From positions 744,001 through 808,000 of the forward strand of contig CAZYYE010000001.1 of assembly GCA_964651535.1 (NCBI GenBank): a stretch of DNA of 64,000 nt. The letters are read 5' to 3'. Origin of the DNA: Terrimesophilobacter sp964651535. GTDB taxonomy: Bacteria; Actinomycetota; Actinomycetes; Actinomycetales; Microbacteriaceae. Under the pieces are notes generated by a model. It had not been told where the DNA came from and ran no database searches. It was given only the letters and a program-made list of their open reading frames with translations. The stretch's first letter is position 1. Each line of letters begins with the position of its first letter. Of the stretch, positions 7,470 to 15,704 are shown piece after piece. The translations under genes were made by a program, and so were the position numbers.

Positions 7470-8959
7470 AGTTCCAGGAACAACCGGCCGACATCCTGGC
7501 CCGACTGCAGAATTTGCGTGACGCGGATGCCCCGACCCACGGCGGCCGGGTGCTGTCCTATGTGTACGACAGCGGGCTCGCCGAACTGGACGAGCTCGCG
7601 GCGGCCGCCATCCGGATGGTGCAGCCCGTCAACGGCCTCGACCCGACAACATTCACGTCGGTCGCGACCATGGAGCGCGAGGTGCTCGCGTTCGCGCGCG
7701 GGATGCTGCACGGAGACTACGAGGTGGTCGGAACGGTCACGAGCGGCGGCACCGAGAGCTGCCTGCTTGCCGTGAAGACGGCGCGCGACAACTGGCGCGC
7801 CGCGCATCCCGCGGCGGGAGCGGAGGGCACGGTGCCGCGCCTGCTCGCGCCGGTTACCGCCCACGCCGCGTTCCAGAAGGCAGCGCACTACTTCGGGCTC
7901 GAGCTGGATCTCGTTCCGGTCGGGCCGAACGGCACGTGCGCAGCGTCCGCCCTCGTAGAGCGGATGGGTGACGACGTCGCGCTCGTCGTCGTCTCGGCCC
8001 CGAGCTACCCGTTCGCGGCGCTCGACCCGATCGTCGACGTTGCTGCGGCTGCCGCCGAACAGGGCATCGCGTGCCACGTCGATGCGTGCATCGGCGGGTG
8101 GGTGCTGCCGTGGCAGGCCGCGGCGCCGTGGGACTTCAGCGTCGCGGGAGTGACGAGCGTGAGCGCCGACCTCCACAAGTTCGGCTATGCGCCCAAGGGG
8201 GCATCGGTGCTCCTTCAGCGGGGCCGCGACCGGCAGCGTGCGCAATACTTCGCGACCACCAGGTGGTCCGGGTACCCCGTGGTCAATCCCACGATGCTGG
8301 GCTCCAAATCGGCGGGGGCGCTCGCCGCGAGCTGGGCGATCATCCGGGCGCTCGGCGAGAACGGCTACGCGGAACTCGCCGCCAGTTGCGAGCGGTCGAC
8401 GGCCGCGCTGCAGGCGACCGTGAACGGCATCGAAGGACTTCGCGTCGTCGGCAACCCGGTCGGCCCGCTGTTCGCCGTCGAGGCGGATGACTCTGTGCCG
8501 GAGGATCGGCGCGTCGACCCGCACCACTGGGCCGACCAGGTGCGCACGCATGGATTCCTGCTGCAGTTGCAGCCCGGATTCACGCAGTCCGACGGATCGC
8601 GGCTGCCACCGACCACCCACCTCACGATTACGCCCGTGACGGAGTCGGTGCTCGGAGAATTGTCTGCCGCGCTTCAGACTTCTGCCGACGAAGTGCGCGG
8701 CGTTCCCCCGGTCGTCGTCGCCGAGGTGCTCGCTGCGCTGCCAGGTGGGGCGCTGGAGGCTCTGCAGGCTCCGGATGCGCCTCCGCTCGACTCGGCGACC
8801 GCCGCGGCGCTGCTGGCAGGATTCGGACTCGGTTCCGAGGCTGGTCCCGCAGAACTGCCCGAGCGGATGGCGCCCATTCTCGCGCTCGTCGAGGCGCTCC
8901 CGGCCCCCGTCACGGAGCGGTTGCTCACGGAGCTGCTCGCGCGCCTCATCGAGCCGTAA
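7466..8959 (+). CDS. PLP-dependent group II decarboxylase / sphingosine-phosphate-lyase-like enzyme
   Basis: A 497-residue fold-type I PLP enzyme. TSGGTESCLLAVKTA binds the cofactor phosphate, CHVDACIGGW carries the Asp that pairs with the pyridine nitrogen, and SADLHKFGYAPKGAS contains the Schiff-base Lys followed by the GYAPKG of the S1P-lyase/glutamate-decarboxylase group. It would cleave or decarboxylate an amino acid or phospho-amino-alcohol. The roughly 90 residues after the domain are an Ala/Leu/Pro-rich extension with no recognised motif. ATG 7466 overlaps the symporter stop, so the genes are translationally coupled. Confidence 0.75.
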   Translation: MKFQEQPADILARLQNLRDADAPTHGGRVLSYVYDSGLAELDELAAAAIRMVQPVNGLDPTTFTSVATMEREVLAFARGMLHGDYEVVGTVTSGGTESCLLAVKTARDNWRAAHPAAGAEGTVPRLLAPVTAHAAFQKAAHYFGLELDLVPVGPNGTCAASALVERMGDDVALVVVSAPSYPFAALDPIVDVAAAAAEQGIACHVDACIGGWVLPWQAAAPWDFSVAGVTSVSADLHKFGYAPKGASVLLQRGRDRQRAQYFATTRWSGYPVVNPTMLGSKSAGALAASWAIIRALGENGYAELAASCERSTAALQATVNGIEGLRVVGNPVGPLFAVEADDSVPEDRRVDPHHWADQVRTHGFLLQLQPGFTQSDGSRLPPTTHLTITPVTESVLGELSAALQTSADEVRGVPPVVVAEVLAALPGGALEALQAPDAPPLDSATAAALLAGFGLGSEAGPAELPERMAPILALVEALPAPVTERLLTELLARLIEP

Positions 8960-8980
8960 CGCGCTCGCGCGCAGATTCTT

Positions 8981-9077
8981 GTTCGCAATTCAGGCAGTTT
9001 GAGTCGGGTCACTTCGCAATTGCTGCAATTACGGGGTTCCTCACGGATGGCTGGCTGGTTTTGCCTGAATTGCGAAC
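8981..9077. repeat. Large perfect inverted repeat between convergent genes
   Basis: GTTCGCAATTCAGGCA at 8981-8996 is repeated exactly in inverted form at 9062-9077, with 65 bases between. The loop holds a further TTCGCAATT and a CAATTGCTGCAATT near-palindrome. The element is A/T-rich against its surroundings. It fills most of the 157-base space between the decarboxylase and mrp stops, and could be a bidirectional terminator or a small mobile palindrome. Confidence 0.8.
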
Positions 9078-9116
9078 GTGCGGGAGGGGTTTGGCGGCGG
9101 GTGGCCGTCAGAAGCC

Positions 9117-10226
9117 TCAGTGCGGTGAGTTGAGGCTGGCTGCGAGCTGGGCGGCGACGGCGAGTATGGCCGCTGCGGCGGGATCCTCGGGGCGCGAGAG
9201 CACGATGGGGCTGCCTGCATCCCCGCCTTCGCGCAGCGGGAGGCTCAACGGGACTGACGCCAGGAGCGGCACGGGCTGCTCGGGAGTGGAGAGCCGCGCA
9301 GCGATATCCGCACCGCCACCCGAGCCGAACAGGTCCACCACCGTGCCATCCGGCAGCGTGAGCCCCGACATGTTCTCGATGACCCCGATGACGCGTTGAC
9401 CGGTCTTGCGCGCCACGATCGCGCTGCGCTCGGCGACCTCCGCCGCGGCCGTCTGCGGGGTCGTCACCACGATGACCTGCGATTGCGGCAGCAACTGGCC
9501 CACCGAGATCGCGACATCCCCCGTGCCAGGCGGGAGGTCGAGGAGCAGGATGTCGAGCTCGTCGAAGTACACCTCGCTCAGAAACTGCTTGATCGTGCGG
9601 TGCAGCATGGGCCCGCGCCACGACACCGCCGTCGCCGGGCCCGGCAGGAACATCCCTATCGAGATGACCTTCACACCGAAGCCGATCGGCGGAAGCATGA
9701 GTTCGCCGACGCGCGTCGGCTTCTCGTCCGCGACGGCCAGGAGCGCGGGGATGGAGAAACCGAACACGTCCGCGTCGACGATGCCGACCTTGAGCCCGCG
9801 CGCGGCGAGCGCAACTCCGAGGTTCGCGGTGATCGTGGACTTGCCGACTCCGCCCTTCCCGCTCGTGATCGCGAAAATCCGAGTCGGCGAGTCGGGACCG
9901 AACTGCACGTCACGTTTCCGGGTGCCCTGCAACCGCTCGGTGAGTGCCGTGCGCTGTTCGACGCTCATGACCGACACGTTCACGGTCACCTCGTGAACGC
10001 CGGGAACGGACTCCGCCGCCTCGCGAACGTCCCGCTCGATGCGGTCCGCGGCGGGGCATCCGACGATCGTGAGCTTGATGCCGATCCTCGCCGCGCCATC
10101 CGCGAATTCAACGGAGTCGATCATGCCGAGGTCGGCGATCGGCCTGCGAATCTCGGGATCGATGACCGAAGCCAGCGCGGCCGACAATTTTTCGATCATC
10201 GGCTCACGTACGTCAGAATCAGTCAA
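9117..10226 (-). CDS. mrp: Mrp/NBP35 family ATP-binding iron-sulfur carrier protein
   Basis: A 369-residue protein. Residues 1-100 are a MIP18/DUF59-type domain (VIDPEIRRPIADLGM, TIVGCPAAD). Then comes a P-loop ATPase with the deviant Walker A SGKGGVGKST, VDADVFGFSIP and LLLDLPPGTGD. Mrp proteins transfer Fe-S clusters to apo-proteins. The usual CxxC pair of many Mrp proteins is absent after GVIENMSGL, which I recall as common in actinobacterial members. It has a TTG start overlapping the DUF1003 stop by eight bases and is last in a three-gene operon. Confidence 0.85.
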   Translation of the reverse strand: MTDSDVREPMIEKLSAALASVIDPEIRRPIADLGMIDSVEFADGAARIGIKLTIVGCPAADRIERDVREAAESVPGVHEVTVNVSVMSVEQRTALTERLQGTRKRDVQFGPDSPTRIFAITSGKGGVGKSTITANLGVALAARGLKVGIVDADVFGFSIPALLAVADEKPTRVGELMLPPIGFGVKVISIGMFLPGPATAVSWRGPMLHRTIKQFLSEVYFDELDILLLDLPPGTGDVAISVGQLLPQSQVIVVTTPQTAAAEVAERSAIVARKTGQRVIGVIENMSGLTLPDGTVVDLFGSGGGADIAARLSTPEQPVPLLASVPLSLPLREGGDAGSPIVLSRPEDPAAAAILAVAAQLAASLNSPH

Positions 10227-10740
10227 CGGCTTCGCTCTTCTGACCCCGATCCAGGTCCTCCAGCAGCGACCGAAGTTCGGCGCGGATGAAGTCCTTGCTC
10301 GCGAGGTCCTTCACCGCGAGGCGCAAGGCAACCACTTCGCGCGCGAGGTACTCGGTGTCCGCGAGGTTGCGTTCGGCGCGCTGCCGATCCTGTTCGATCT
10401 GCACCCGGTCGCGGTCGTCCTGGCGATTCTGCGCCAGGAGGATGAGCGGAGCCGCATACGACGCCTGCAGCGACAGGATGAGCGTAAGCGCGGTGAACCC
10501 GAGCGCTGCGGAGTCGAAACGCCAGCCGACCGGTGCCAAAACGTTGTAGGTGAGCCACACGATGCAGAACACGGTGAGGAAGAACAGGAACCACGGCGTG
10601 CCCATGGCACGCGCGACGCCTTCCGTGAACCGGCCGAACCGGTCGCTCGGCGCCCCGAACCGCGGTGCTCCGAATCGCGGTGCGAAAGAGGTGCGAAGAC
10701 CCTTGGGTGAATCCAGCCTGTCGTCACTTCGACGTGCCAT
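10219..10740 (-). CDS. DUF1003 membrane protein
   Basis: A 173-residue protein with two transmembrane helices (TPWFLFFLTVFCIVWLTYNV and GFTALTLILSLQASYAAPLI) followed by the typical cytoplasmic helix LLAQNRQDDRDRVQIEQDR. This is the DUF1003 pattern; function is unknown. It lies between an MgtE-N/CBS protein (17-base overlap) and mrp (8-base overlap), a linkage that suggests a shared role in ion or metal homeostasis. Confidence 0.85.
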   Translation of the reverse strand: MARRSDDRLDSPKGLRTSFAPRFGAPRFGAPSDRFGRFTEGVARAMGTPWFLFFLTVFCIVWLTYNVLAPVGWRFDSAALGFTALTLILSLQASYAAPLILLAQNRQDDRDRVQIEQDRQRAERNLADTEYLAREVVALRLAVKDLASKDFIRAELRSLLEDLDRGQKSEAVD

Positions 10741-12058
10741 GGTCCTTGCTCCTTCCCGGTGTTGCGGATGTCTGAACTATCTCGAGCGGACTCGTATCGG
10801 CGCGCAAGAGCTTCGCCGGTTCGTCTTCGTCATGACTTCGCCAGTCGTCGGGTAGGAGGAAATCAAGAATGTCGTCTACAGTCACCACCCCGACCAGACG
10901 GTGGTTGTCATCCACGACGGGCACGGAGACGAGGTCGTAACTCGCGAGGATGCGGCTGACTTCGGCCGCCGACGTGTCCGCGTGCACGGGCTCCAACTTT
11001 TGGTCGAGCAGCGTACCGAGGCGCTCCATGGGCGGGAACCGCAGCATCTGCTGGAAATGCACCATCCCGAGGAACCGACCGGTCGGCGGCTCGTAAGGCG
11101 GCAGCGTGACGCACACCGCCGCACCGAGTGCCGGGGCGAGGTCTTCGCGGCGGATGAGCGCGAGCGCCTCGGCTACCGTCGTATCGGCAGGGACGATGAC
11201 GGGCTCGGTCGTCATGAGGCCGCCGGCGGTGTCCGGGGCGTACGCGAGGAGCATGCGGACGTCTTCCGCTTCCTCCGGCTGCATGAGTTCCAGGAGCGCC
11301 TCGCCGCGTTCCTCGGTGAGCTGGGCGATGAGGTCGGCCGCGTCGTCCGGCTGCATCTGGTCGAGAACGTCGGCGGCGCGGTCGTCGGCGAGGTGCTCGA
11401 GGATCTCCACCTGCTCGTTTTCCGGCATTTCCTCGAGAACGTCGGCCAGGCGCTCGTCGCTCAACTCTTCCGCGACCTCCAGGCGTCGGGCGTCCGGCAG
11501 GTCGAGGAGCGCGTTGGCGAGGTCGGCGGGGAGAAGGTCTTCGTAGGTGGCGAGGAGCTGGCTTGCCGATTGGGGATCGCCCGACCGCGAGTCTTCCGTG
11601 ACGTCCGCCCATGCGGCGAAAACCGTGTGACCTTTCGCGAACGGGGACGCGCTCGTCTTCGCGCGGCGAACGAACAATTCGCGCACTTCCCACTCGCCCT
11701 GCGGCGTCTTCTCGATGGAGACATCTTCGATCGTGGCGCGGCCCGATCCATCGACGAACGCGACGTTGCGCCCGAGCATCTCCGCGATCACGCGCACTTC
11801 GCCGCCGCGCTGCTCGAAACGGCGCAGGTTGATGAGCCCCGTCGTGATGATCTGGCCGCTTCCGATGCTCGTGACGCGGCCGATCGACAGGAAAATCCGG
11901 CGGCGACCAGGCACTTCGACCACGAATCCGACGACGCGCGGGGATTGTTTGCGGCGATACACCACGAGGACATCGCGAACTCGCCCCACACGGTCCCCGT
12001 GGGGGTCAAAAACTGCGCACCCGACAAGTCGGGCCACGAAAACCTTCGCAGCGCTCAC
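10724..12058 (-). CDS. PRC-barrel, MgtE N-terminal and tandem CBS domain protein without a channel
   Basis: A 444-residue soluble protein. Residues 1-150 hold two PRC-barrel-like halves (GCAVFDPHGDRVGRVRDVLV). Residues about 170-290 are MgtE_N helical repeats (LPDARRLEVAEEL, EMPENEQVEIL, ADVLDQMQPDDAADLI), and about 295-420 are two CBS domains (PVIVPADTTVAEAL; VPVVDDNHRLVGVV). The membrane domain of MgtE Mg2+ channels is absent, so this looks like a free sensor module. It begins with a leaderless GTG and heads the DUF1003-mrp operon. Confidence 0.8.
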   Translation of the reverse strand: MSAAKVFVARLVGCAVFDPHGDRVGRVRDVLVVYRRKQSPRVVGFVVEVPGRRRIFLSIGRVTSIGSGQIITTGLINLRRFEQRGGEVRVIAEMLGRNVAFVDGSGRATIEDVSIEKTPQGEWEVRELFVRRAKTSASPFAKGHTVFAAWADVTEDSRSGDPQSASQLLATYEDLLPADLANALLDLPDARRLEVAEELSDERLADVLEEMPENEQVEILEHLADDRAADVLDQMQPDDAADLIAQLTEERGEALLELMQPEEAEDVRMLLAYAPDTAGGLMTTEPVIVPADTTVAEALALIRREDLAPALGAAVCVTLPPYEPPTGRFLGMVHFQQMLRFPPMERLGTLLDQKLEPVHADTSAAEVSRILASYDLVSVPVVDDNHRLVGVVTVDDILDFLLPDDWRSHDEDEPAKLLRADTSPLEIVQTSATPGRSKDHGTSK

Positions 12059-12064
12059 GGTACA

Positions 12065-12074
12065 ACCCTAGTCT
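12065..12074. promoter_or_regulatory. Overlapping divergent -10 boxes
   Basis: ACCCTA (12065-12070) reads TAGGGT on the minus strand, six bases from the GTG of the MgtE-N protein. TAGTCT (12069-12074) on the plus strand would start transcription near 12081, upstream of GTG 12095. The boxes share two bases, so polymerase could serve only one gene at a time. Confidence 0.5.
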
Positions 12075-12094
12075 TCGGGTGCAAGAATGGGCCT

Positions 12095-12589
12095 GTGAGC
12101 AATCAGAGTCCATTTTCGAGCCGGCGAGCAGTGTTCCCTACCCTCCCGAAGGGCGATGTGCTGGGCACGTACGACACCTACGATGAGGCGCAGTCGGTCG
12201 TGGATCGGCTCGCCCGTGCCGAATTCACGGTCAAGCAAATGGCGATCGTCGGCAGCGACTTGCGCACGGTCGAACGCGTGACAGGCAAAATGACGTACGG
12301 CCGCGCGGCTCTCGCCGGGGCGGCGAGCGGCATGTGGTTCGGTTTGTTCCTGGGGCTCCTGCTGTTCATCTTTTCGCCGTCGCAGAACGCGATCCTCTAC
12401 GTCGGGGCGGCCGTGCTCATCGGCGCCGGCTTCGGAATGCTGTTCGGCATCGTGAGTTATGCGCTCAATCGCCGCCGCCGCGACTTCACCTCGATCCATC
12501 AGGTGATCGCCGGGAAGTACGAGATCATGATCGACCCGGCCCTCACCGCTAAGGCGCAGGACGTCCTTTCGCGACCGCAGTCCGATTAG
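12095..12589 (+). CDS. General stress protein 17M-like membrane protein
   Basis: A 164-residue protein. Residues about 20-60 (VLGTYDTYDEAQSVVDRL, MAIVGSDLRTVERV) form the GSP17M-like alpha/beta N-terminal domain. Two glycine-rich transmembrane helices follow (GMWFGLFLGLLLFIF; YVGAAVLIGAGFGMLFGIV), then a basic RRRRDF linker and a short domain. GTG 12095 is the best-placed start downstream of the TAGTCT promoter. The biochemical role of the family is not known. Confidence 0.7.
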   Translation: MSNQSPFSSRRAVFPTLPKGDVLGTYDTYDEAQSVVDRLARAEFTVKQMAIVGSDLRTVERVTGKMTYGRAALAGAASGMWFGLFLGLLLFIFSPSQNAILYVGAAVLIGAGFGMLFGIVSYALNRRRRDFTSIHQVIAGKYEIMIDPALTAKAQDVLSRPQSD

Positions 12590-12642
12590 AAAATATCCGC
12601 CAACGGCATCCTGAGGGCCCGGAGCGGTTACAGTCGAGCATT

Positions 12643-14091
12643 GTGTCGGAATCACGTCAGGAGTACGTACCGGACCCGCGCCGCTGGCGCGTGCTCGCGG
12701 TTCTCGTCGTCGTGCTGTTCATGTCGCTCGTCAGCGTCAGCATCGTCAACGTCGCGCTCCCGTCCATTCAGGCCTCGCTGAACGCCACAGACTCCGAACT
12801 GCAATGGGTGCTCTCCGGATACGCGCTCACCTTCGGGGTCGGCCTCGTCTCGGCGGGCCGCGCAGGCGACATTTTCGGCCGCGGGCCGCTGTTCATCGCC
12901 GGGGTAGCACTGTTCACGGCGTCGTCGATCGCCGCCGGCTTCGCCCCCGATCCGCTGCCGCTCAACGTCGCTCGCGCATTTCAGGGGATTGGCTCGGGAC
13001 TGCTCAGCCCGCAGGCGGTCGGAATGATCCAGCACTACTTCCGCGGCGCCGAGCGGGCGCGGGCGTTCGGGTTTTTCGGTGCGGCAGTCGGTGTCTCCGT
13101 CGCCGTCGGCCCGTTGCTGGGCGGACTGCTGATCGAAGTGGCAGGCGTCGAGCAAGGGTGGCGGTGGACTTTCCTCGTGAACGTGCCCGTGGGGATCGTC
13201 GGGATTGTCCTCGCGTTCCTGTGGATTCCCAAGCCGCTGCTCAACCGGAACCGAGACGACGCAGAGGTTCTTCCCGCGGCGAGCCGCGACCTGGACCCCG
13301 TGGGGGCCGTGCTTCTGGGTCTTGCCGTTCTCGCGGTCATGTTGCCGTTCGTCGAAGCGGAAGCGAATCCGCTGGTGTGGATCTCGTTGCCCGTAGGCAT
13401 CGCGATCCTGCTGACCTGGCTGTGGTGGGAGAGTCGGTACAAGCGTCTCGGCCGCAGCCCCATGGTCGATCTCGCCATCTTCCGCACCCGAAGTTTCGCG
13501 AATGGCTCTCTGCTCATCACGCTCTACTTCATGGGCGTCACGAGCGTGTGGGTGCTCGTCGCTCTGTACATGCAGAACGGGCTCGGCCATTCCGCACTCG
13601 AGTCCGGTCTTGTGGGTCTGCCCAGCGCAGTACTGTCCGCGTTTGCGGCACTCTGGGGCGGCCGCAACGTCGTTCGCTACGGTCGAAAAGTCGTCATCGG
13701 CGGCATGTACAGCGCGATCCTCGGGCTCGTGCTGAGCATCGGAGTCGTGTGGTTGCATTCCGCGGGCCTCGCGAGCCAGTGGTGGTTGCTCCTCAGCCTG
13801 TCCTTCATCGGAATCGCCCAGGGGTCGGTGATCAGCCCGAATCAAGCGCTCACGCTGGCGGAAGTGCCGCTGCGGTACGCGGGAAGCTCAGGGGGCATCA
13901 TGCAGACCGGCCAGCGCATAGGCACATCCGTCGGAATCGCGGTCATCACGGCGCTCGCGTTCGCGGTGCTCAGTGTGAGCTCCTGGGCCGTCGCGTTCAA
14001 CGTGGGTTTCGCGGCCATCATCGTCATCGTGACTCTTGCCCTTGCCGTCGCCTACGCGGACCTCCGGAATCGCACGAAGGGCGTTCGCTGA
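12643..14091 (+). CDS. DHA2/EmrB-QacA family drug:H+ antiporter (MFS)
   Basis: A 482-residue protein with about fourteen hydrophobic segments. It shows the DHA2 features: SIVNVALPSIQ in helix 1, WVLSGYALTFGVGLVSAGRAGDIFGR (motif A), and LLGGLLIEVAGVEQGWRWTFLVN, a form of the antiporter motif C region followed by the WRW-FxVN loop. Substrates are likely lipophilic or cationic compounds. The start is GTG 12643, with TACAGT eight bases upstream (12629-12634), so the transcript may be leaderless. It is convergent with the pepP gene. Confidence 0.8.
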   Translation: MSESRQEYVPDPRRWRVLAVLVVVLFMSLVSVSIVNVALPSIQASLNATDSELQWVLSGYALTFGVGLVSAGRAGDIFGRGPLFIAGVALFTASSIAAGFAPDPLPLNVARAFQGIGSGLLSPQAVGMIQHYFRGAERARAFGFFGAAVGVSVAVGPLLGGLLIEVAGVEQGWRWTFLVNVPVGIVGIVLAFLWIPKPLLNRNRDDAEVLPAASRDLDPVGAVLLGLAVLAVMLPFVEAEANPLVWISLPVGIAILLTWLWWESRYKRLGRSPMVDLAIFRTRSFANGSLLITLYFMGVTSVWVLVALYMQNGLGHSALESGLVGLPSAVLSAFAALWGGRNVVRYGRKVVIGGMYSAILGLVLSIGVVWLHSAGLASQWWLLLSLSFIGIAQGSVISPNQALTLAEVPLRYAGSSGGIMQTGQRIGTSVGIAVITALAFAVLSVSSWAVAFNVGFAAIIVIVTLALAVAYADLRNRTKGVR

Positions 14092-14132
14092 GCGCTCAGC
14101 GCCGACTCAGAACGTGCTGCGATCGGACCGGG

Positions 14133-15623
14133 TCAGGCGCGAAGCCAGGCCTCCACGGCATCCGCGGTGCGCGGGATTCCGATGGACAGGTTCTCGGCGC
14201 CATCCGCGGTCACGAGGATGTTGTCCTCGATGCGCACTCCGATGCCACGGAACTCCTCAGGCACCGTGAGGTCGTCCGGCTGAAAGTAGAGGCCAGGCTC
14301 GATCGTGAACACCATGCCGGCCTCGAGCACCCCGTCCATGTACATGTCCCGCCGCGCCTGCGCGCAATCGTGCACGTCGATCCCCAGGTGGTGGCTCGTT
14401 CCGTGCACCATGTACCGGCGGTGGTACTGCGCGTCAGGCTCATTCGACTCCTCCGCGCTCACCGGCAGAAAGCCCCACTCGGCCGTCTTCGCGGCGATGA
14501 CCTTCATGGCCTCCGCGTGAATCTCGCGGAACCTGATGCCCGGCTTCACAATCGCGAATGCCGCGTCCGCCGCCTCCAGCACGGCCTCATACACCTGCCG
14601 TTGGACGGGGGAGTACGTCCCGCTGACGGGGAACGTGCGCGTGATGTCGGCGGTGTAGTAGCTGTCGAGCTCGATTCCGGCATCCATCAGGATCAGGTCG
14701 CCGTCGTTCACTCTGCCGTTGTTGCGGGTCCAGTGCAGGATGCACGCGTTCGCGCCGGACGCCGCAATCGTGTCGTAGCCCACGGTGTTGCCTTCGGCGC
14801 GGGCGCGGCGGTTGAACGCGCCCTCCACGAGCCGCTCCCCCCGCGGATGCGCCACAATTGCCGCACGGTCCGCGATGACGTCATCGAATCCCTGTTTCGT
14901 CGCGGCGACGGCCTTACGCATCTGGTCGATCTCGTAATCATCCTTCACGAGGCGCAGCTCGGAGAGGTCCCGCGCGAGCACTCCGTCGCCGCTCTGTTCG
15001 TCGGACTCCGCGTCAATGGATTCCGTCGCGGCGGACAAGAGCCGTCGACCATCGACCTGGTCCGTAATGTCGCGGTCGGCATCCCGCACGAGAAGCGTGT
15101 TCTCGTCCACGGAGTCCAACACGGCGTCGAATTCTGCGATGCCGCGGGTCGCGAGAGCGAGATCGCCGGCGACCTGCGCAAGGGAGGGGCGCGGTCCGAT
15201 CCAGAATTCCCCAATCTCGGGATTCGCATAGAACTCGTCCGAGTCGCGGCCTGCGCGCTCGCGGAAGTACAGGGTCGACTCGTGGCCGTTCGCGGTGGGC
15301 TCCATCACGAGCACCGCGCCGGGTTCGGAGTCCGAACCCCACCCGGTGAGGTGAGCGAACGCCGAGTGGGCCCGGTACGGGTAGTCGGTGTCGTTCGAGC
15401 GCACTTTCGCGGCGCCCGCGGGCACGATGAGCCGTTTGCCGGGGTGCATCGCCGAGATCCGTTCTCGGCGGGCGGCGGCGTACGACGCCTGCTCGCGCGC
15501 GGCCGGCACCGCATCCTCGCGTTCCGCCCAGTTCGAGGCGATGTAGTTCTTGAACGTGTCGGACGCCGGAGTCGTCGAACGGTTGCTGGTGGCGCGCGGC
15601 GCCGGAGTGGTTGATTCGGCCAT
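14133..15623 (-). CDS. pepP: Xaa-Pro aminopeptidase (aminopeptidase P)
   Basis: A 496-residue protein: an N-terminal AMP_N domain (residues about 30-210, SAMHPGKRLIVPAG) and a pita-bread catalytic domain. The dinuclear metal ligands are visible: LMDAGIE and TADITRTF (two Asp), GTSHHLGIDVHD (His), TIEPGLYF (Glu) and VRIEDN (Glu). It removes the N-terminal residue when proline is second. ATG 15623 is fixed by an AAGGGGGAG ribosome-binding site; the open frame upstream runs into the divergent PHP gene and is not used. Confidence 0.9.
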   Translation of the reverse strand: MAESTTPAPRATSNRSTTPASDTFKNYIASNWAEREDAVPAAREQASYAAARRERISAMHPGKRLIVPAGAAKVRSNDTDYPYRAHSAFAHLTGWGSDSEPGAVLVMEPTANGHESTLYFRERAGRDSDEFYANPEIGEFWIGPRPSLAQVAGDLALATRGIAEFDAVLDSVDENTLLVRDADRDITDQVDGRRLLSAATESIDAESDEQSGDGVLARDLSELRLVKDDYEIDQMRKAVAATKQGFDDVIADRAAIVAHPRGERLVEGAFNRRARAEGNTVGYDTIAASGANACILHWTRNNGRVNDGDLILMDAGIELDSYYTADITRTFPVSGTYSPVQRQVYEAVLEAADAAFAIVKPGIRFREIHAEAMKVIAAKTAEWGFLPVSAEESNEPDAQYHRRYMVHGTSHHLGIDVHDCAQARRDMYMDGVLEAGMVFTIEPGLYFQPDDLTVPEEFRGIGVRIEDNILVTADGAENLSIGIPRTADAVEAWLRA

Positions 15624-15692
15624 GCTCCCATTCTCCCCCTTGCGGGCGGGTTCGCGAAGACGGGACGTTGAACCCCATCGCGACCGGCACCC

Positions 15693-15698
15693 TAGAGT
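15693..15698 (+). promoter_or_regulatory. -10 box (TAGAGT), leaderless promoter of the PHP gene
   Basis: TAGAGT is followed by six bases and the ATG at 15705, with no ribosome-binding site. Confidence 0.55.
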
Positions 15699-15704
15699 TG
15701 AAGC

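Noticed and set aside
10901..12094. N-terminal extension of the GSP17M-like gene to 10901
   Set aside because: The upstream part is antisense to the MgtE-N gene and low in complexity. The promoter at 12069 and GTG 12095 delimit the real gene.
12804..15614. 936-codon open frame on the plus strand over the DHA2 exporter and pepP
   Set aside because: It is a shadow of the real genes in another frame and on the opposite strand. Its protein is an Arg/His/Pro-rich mixture without motifs.
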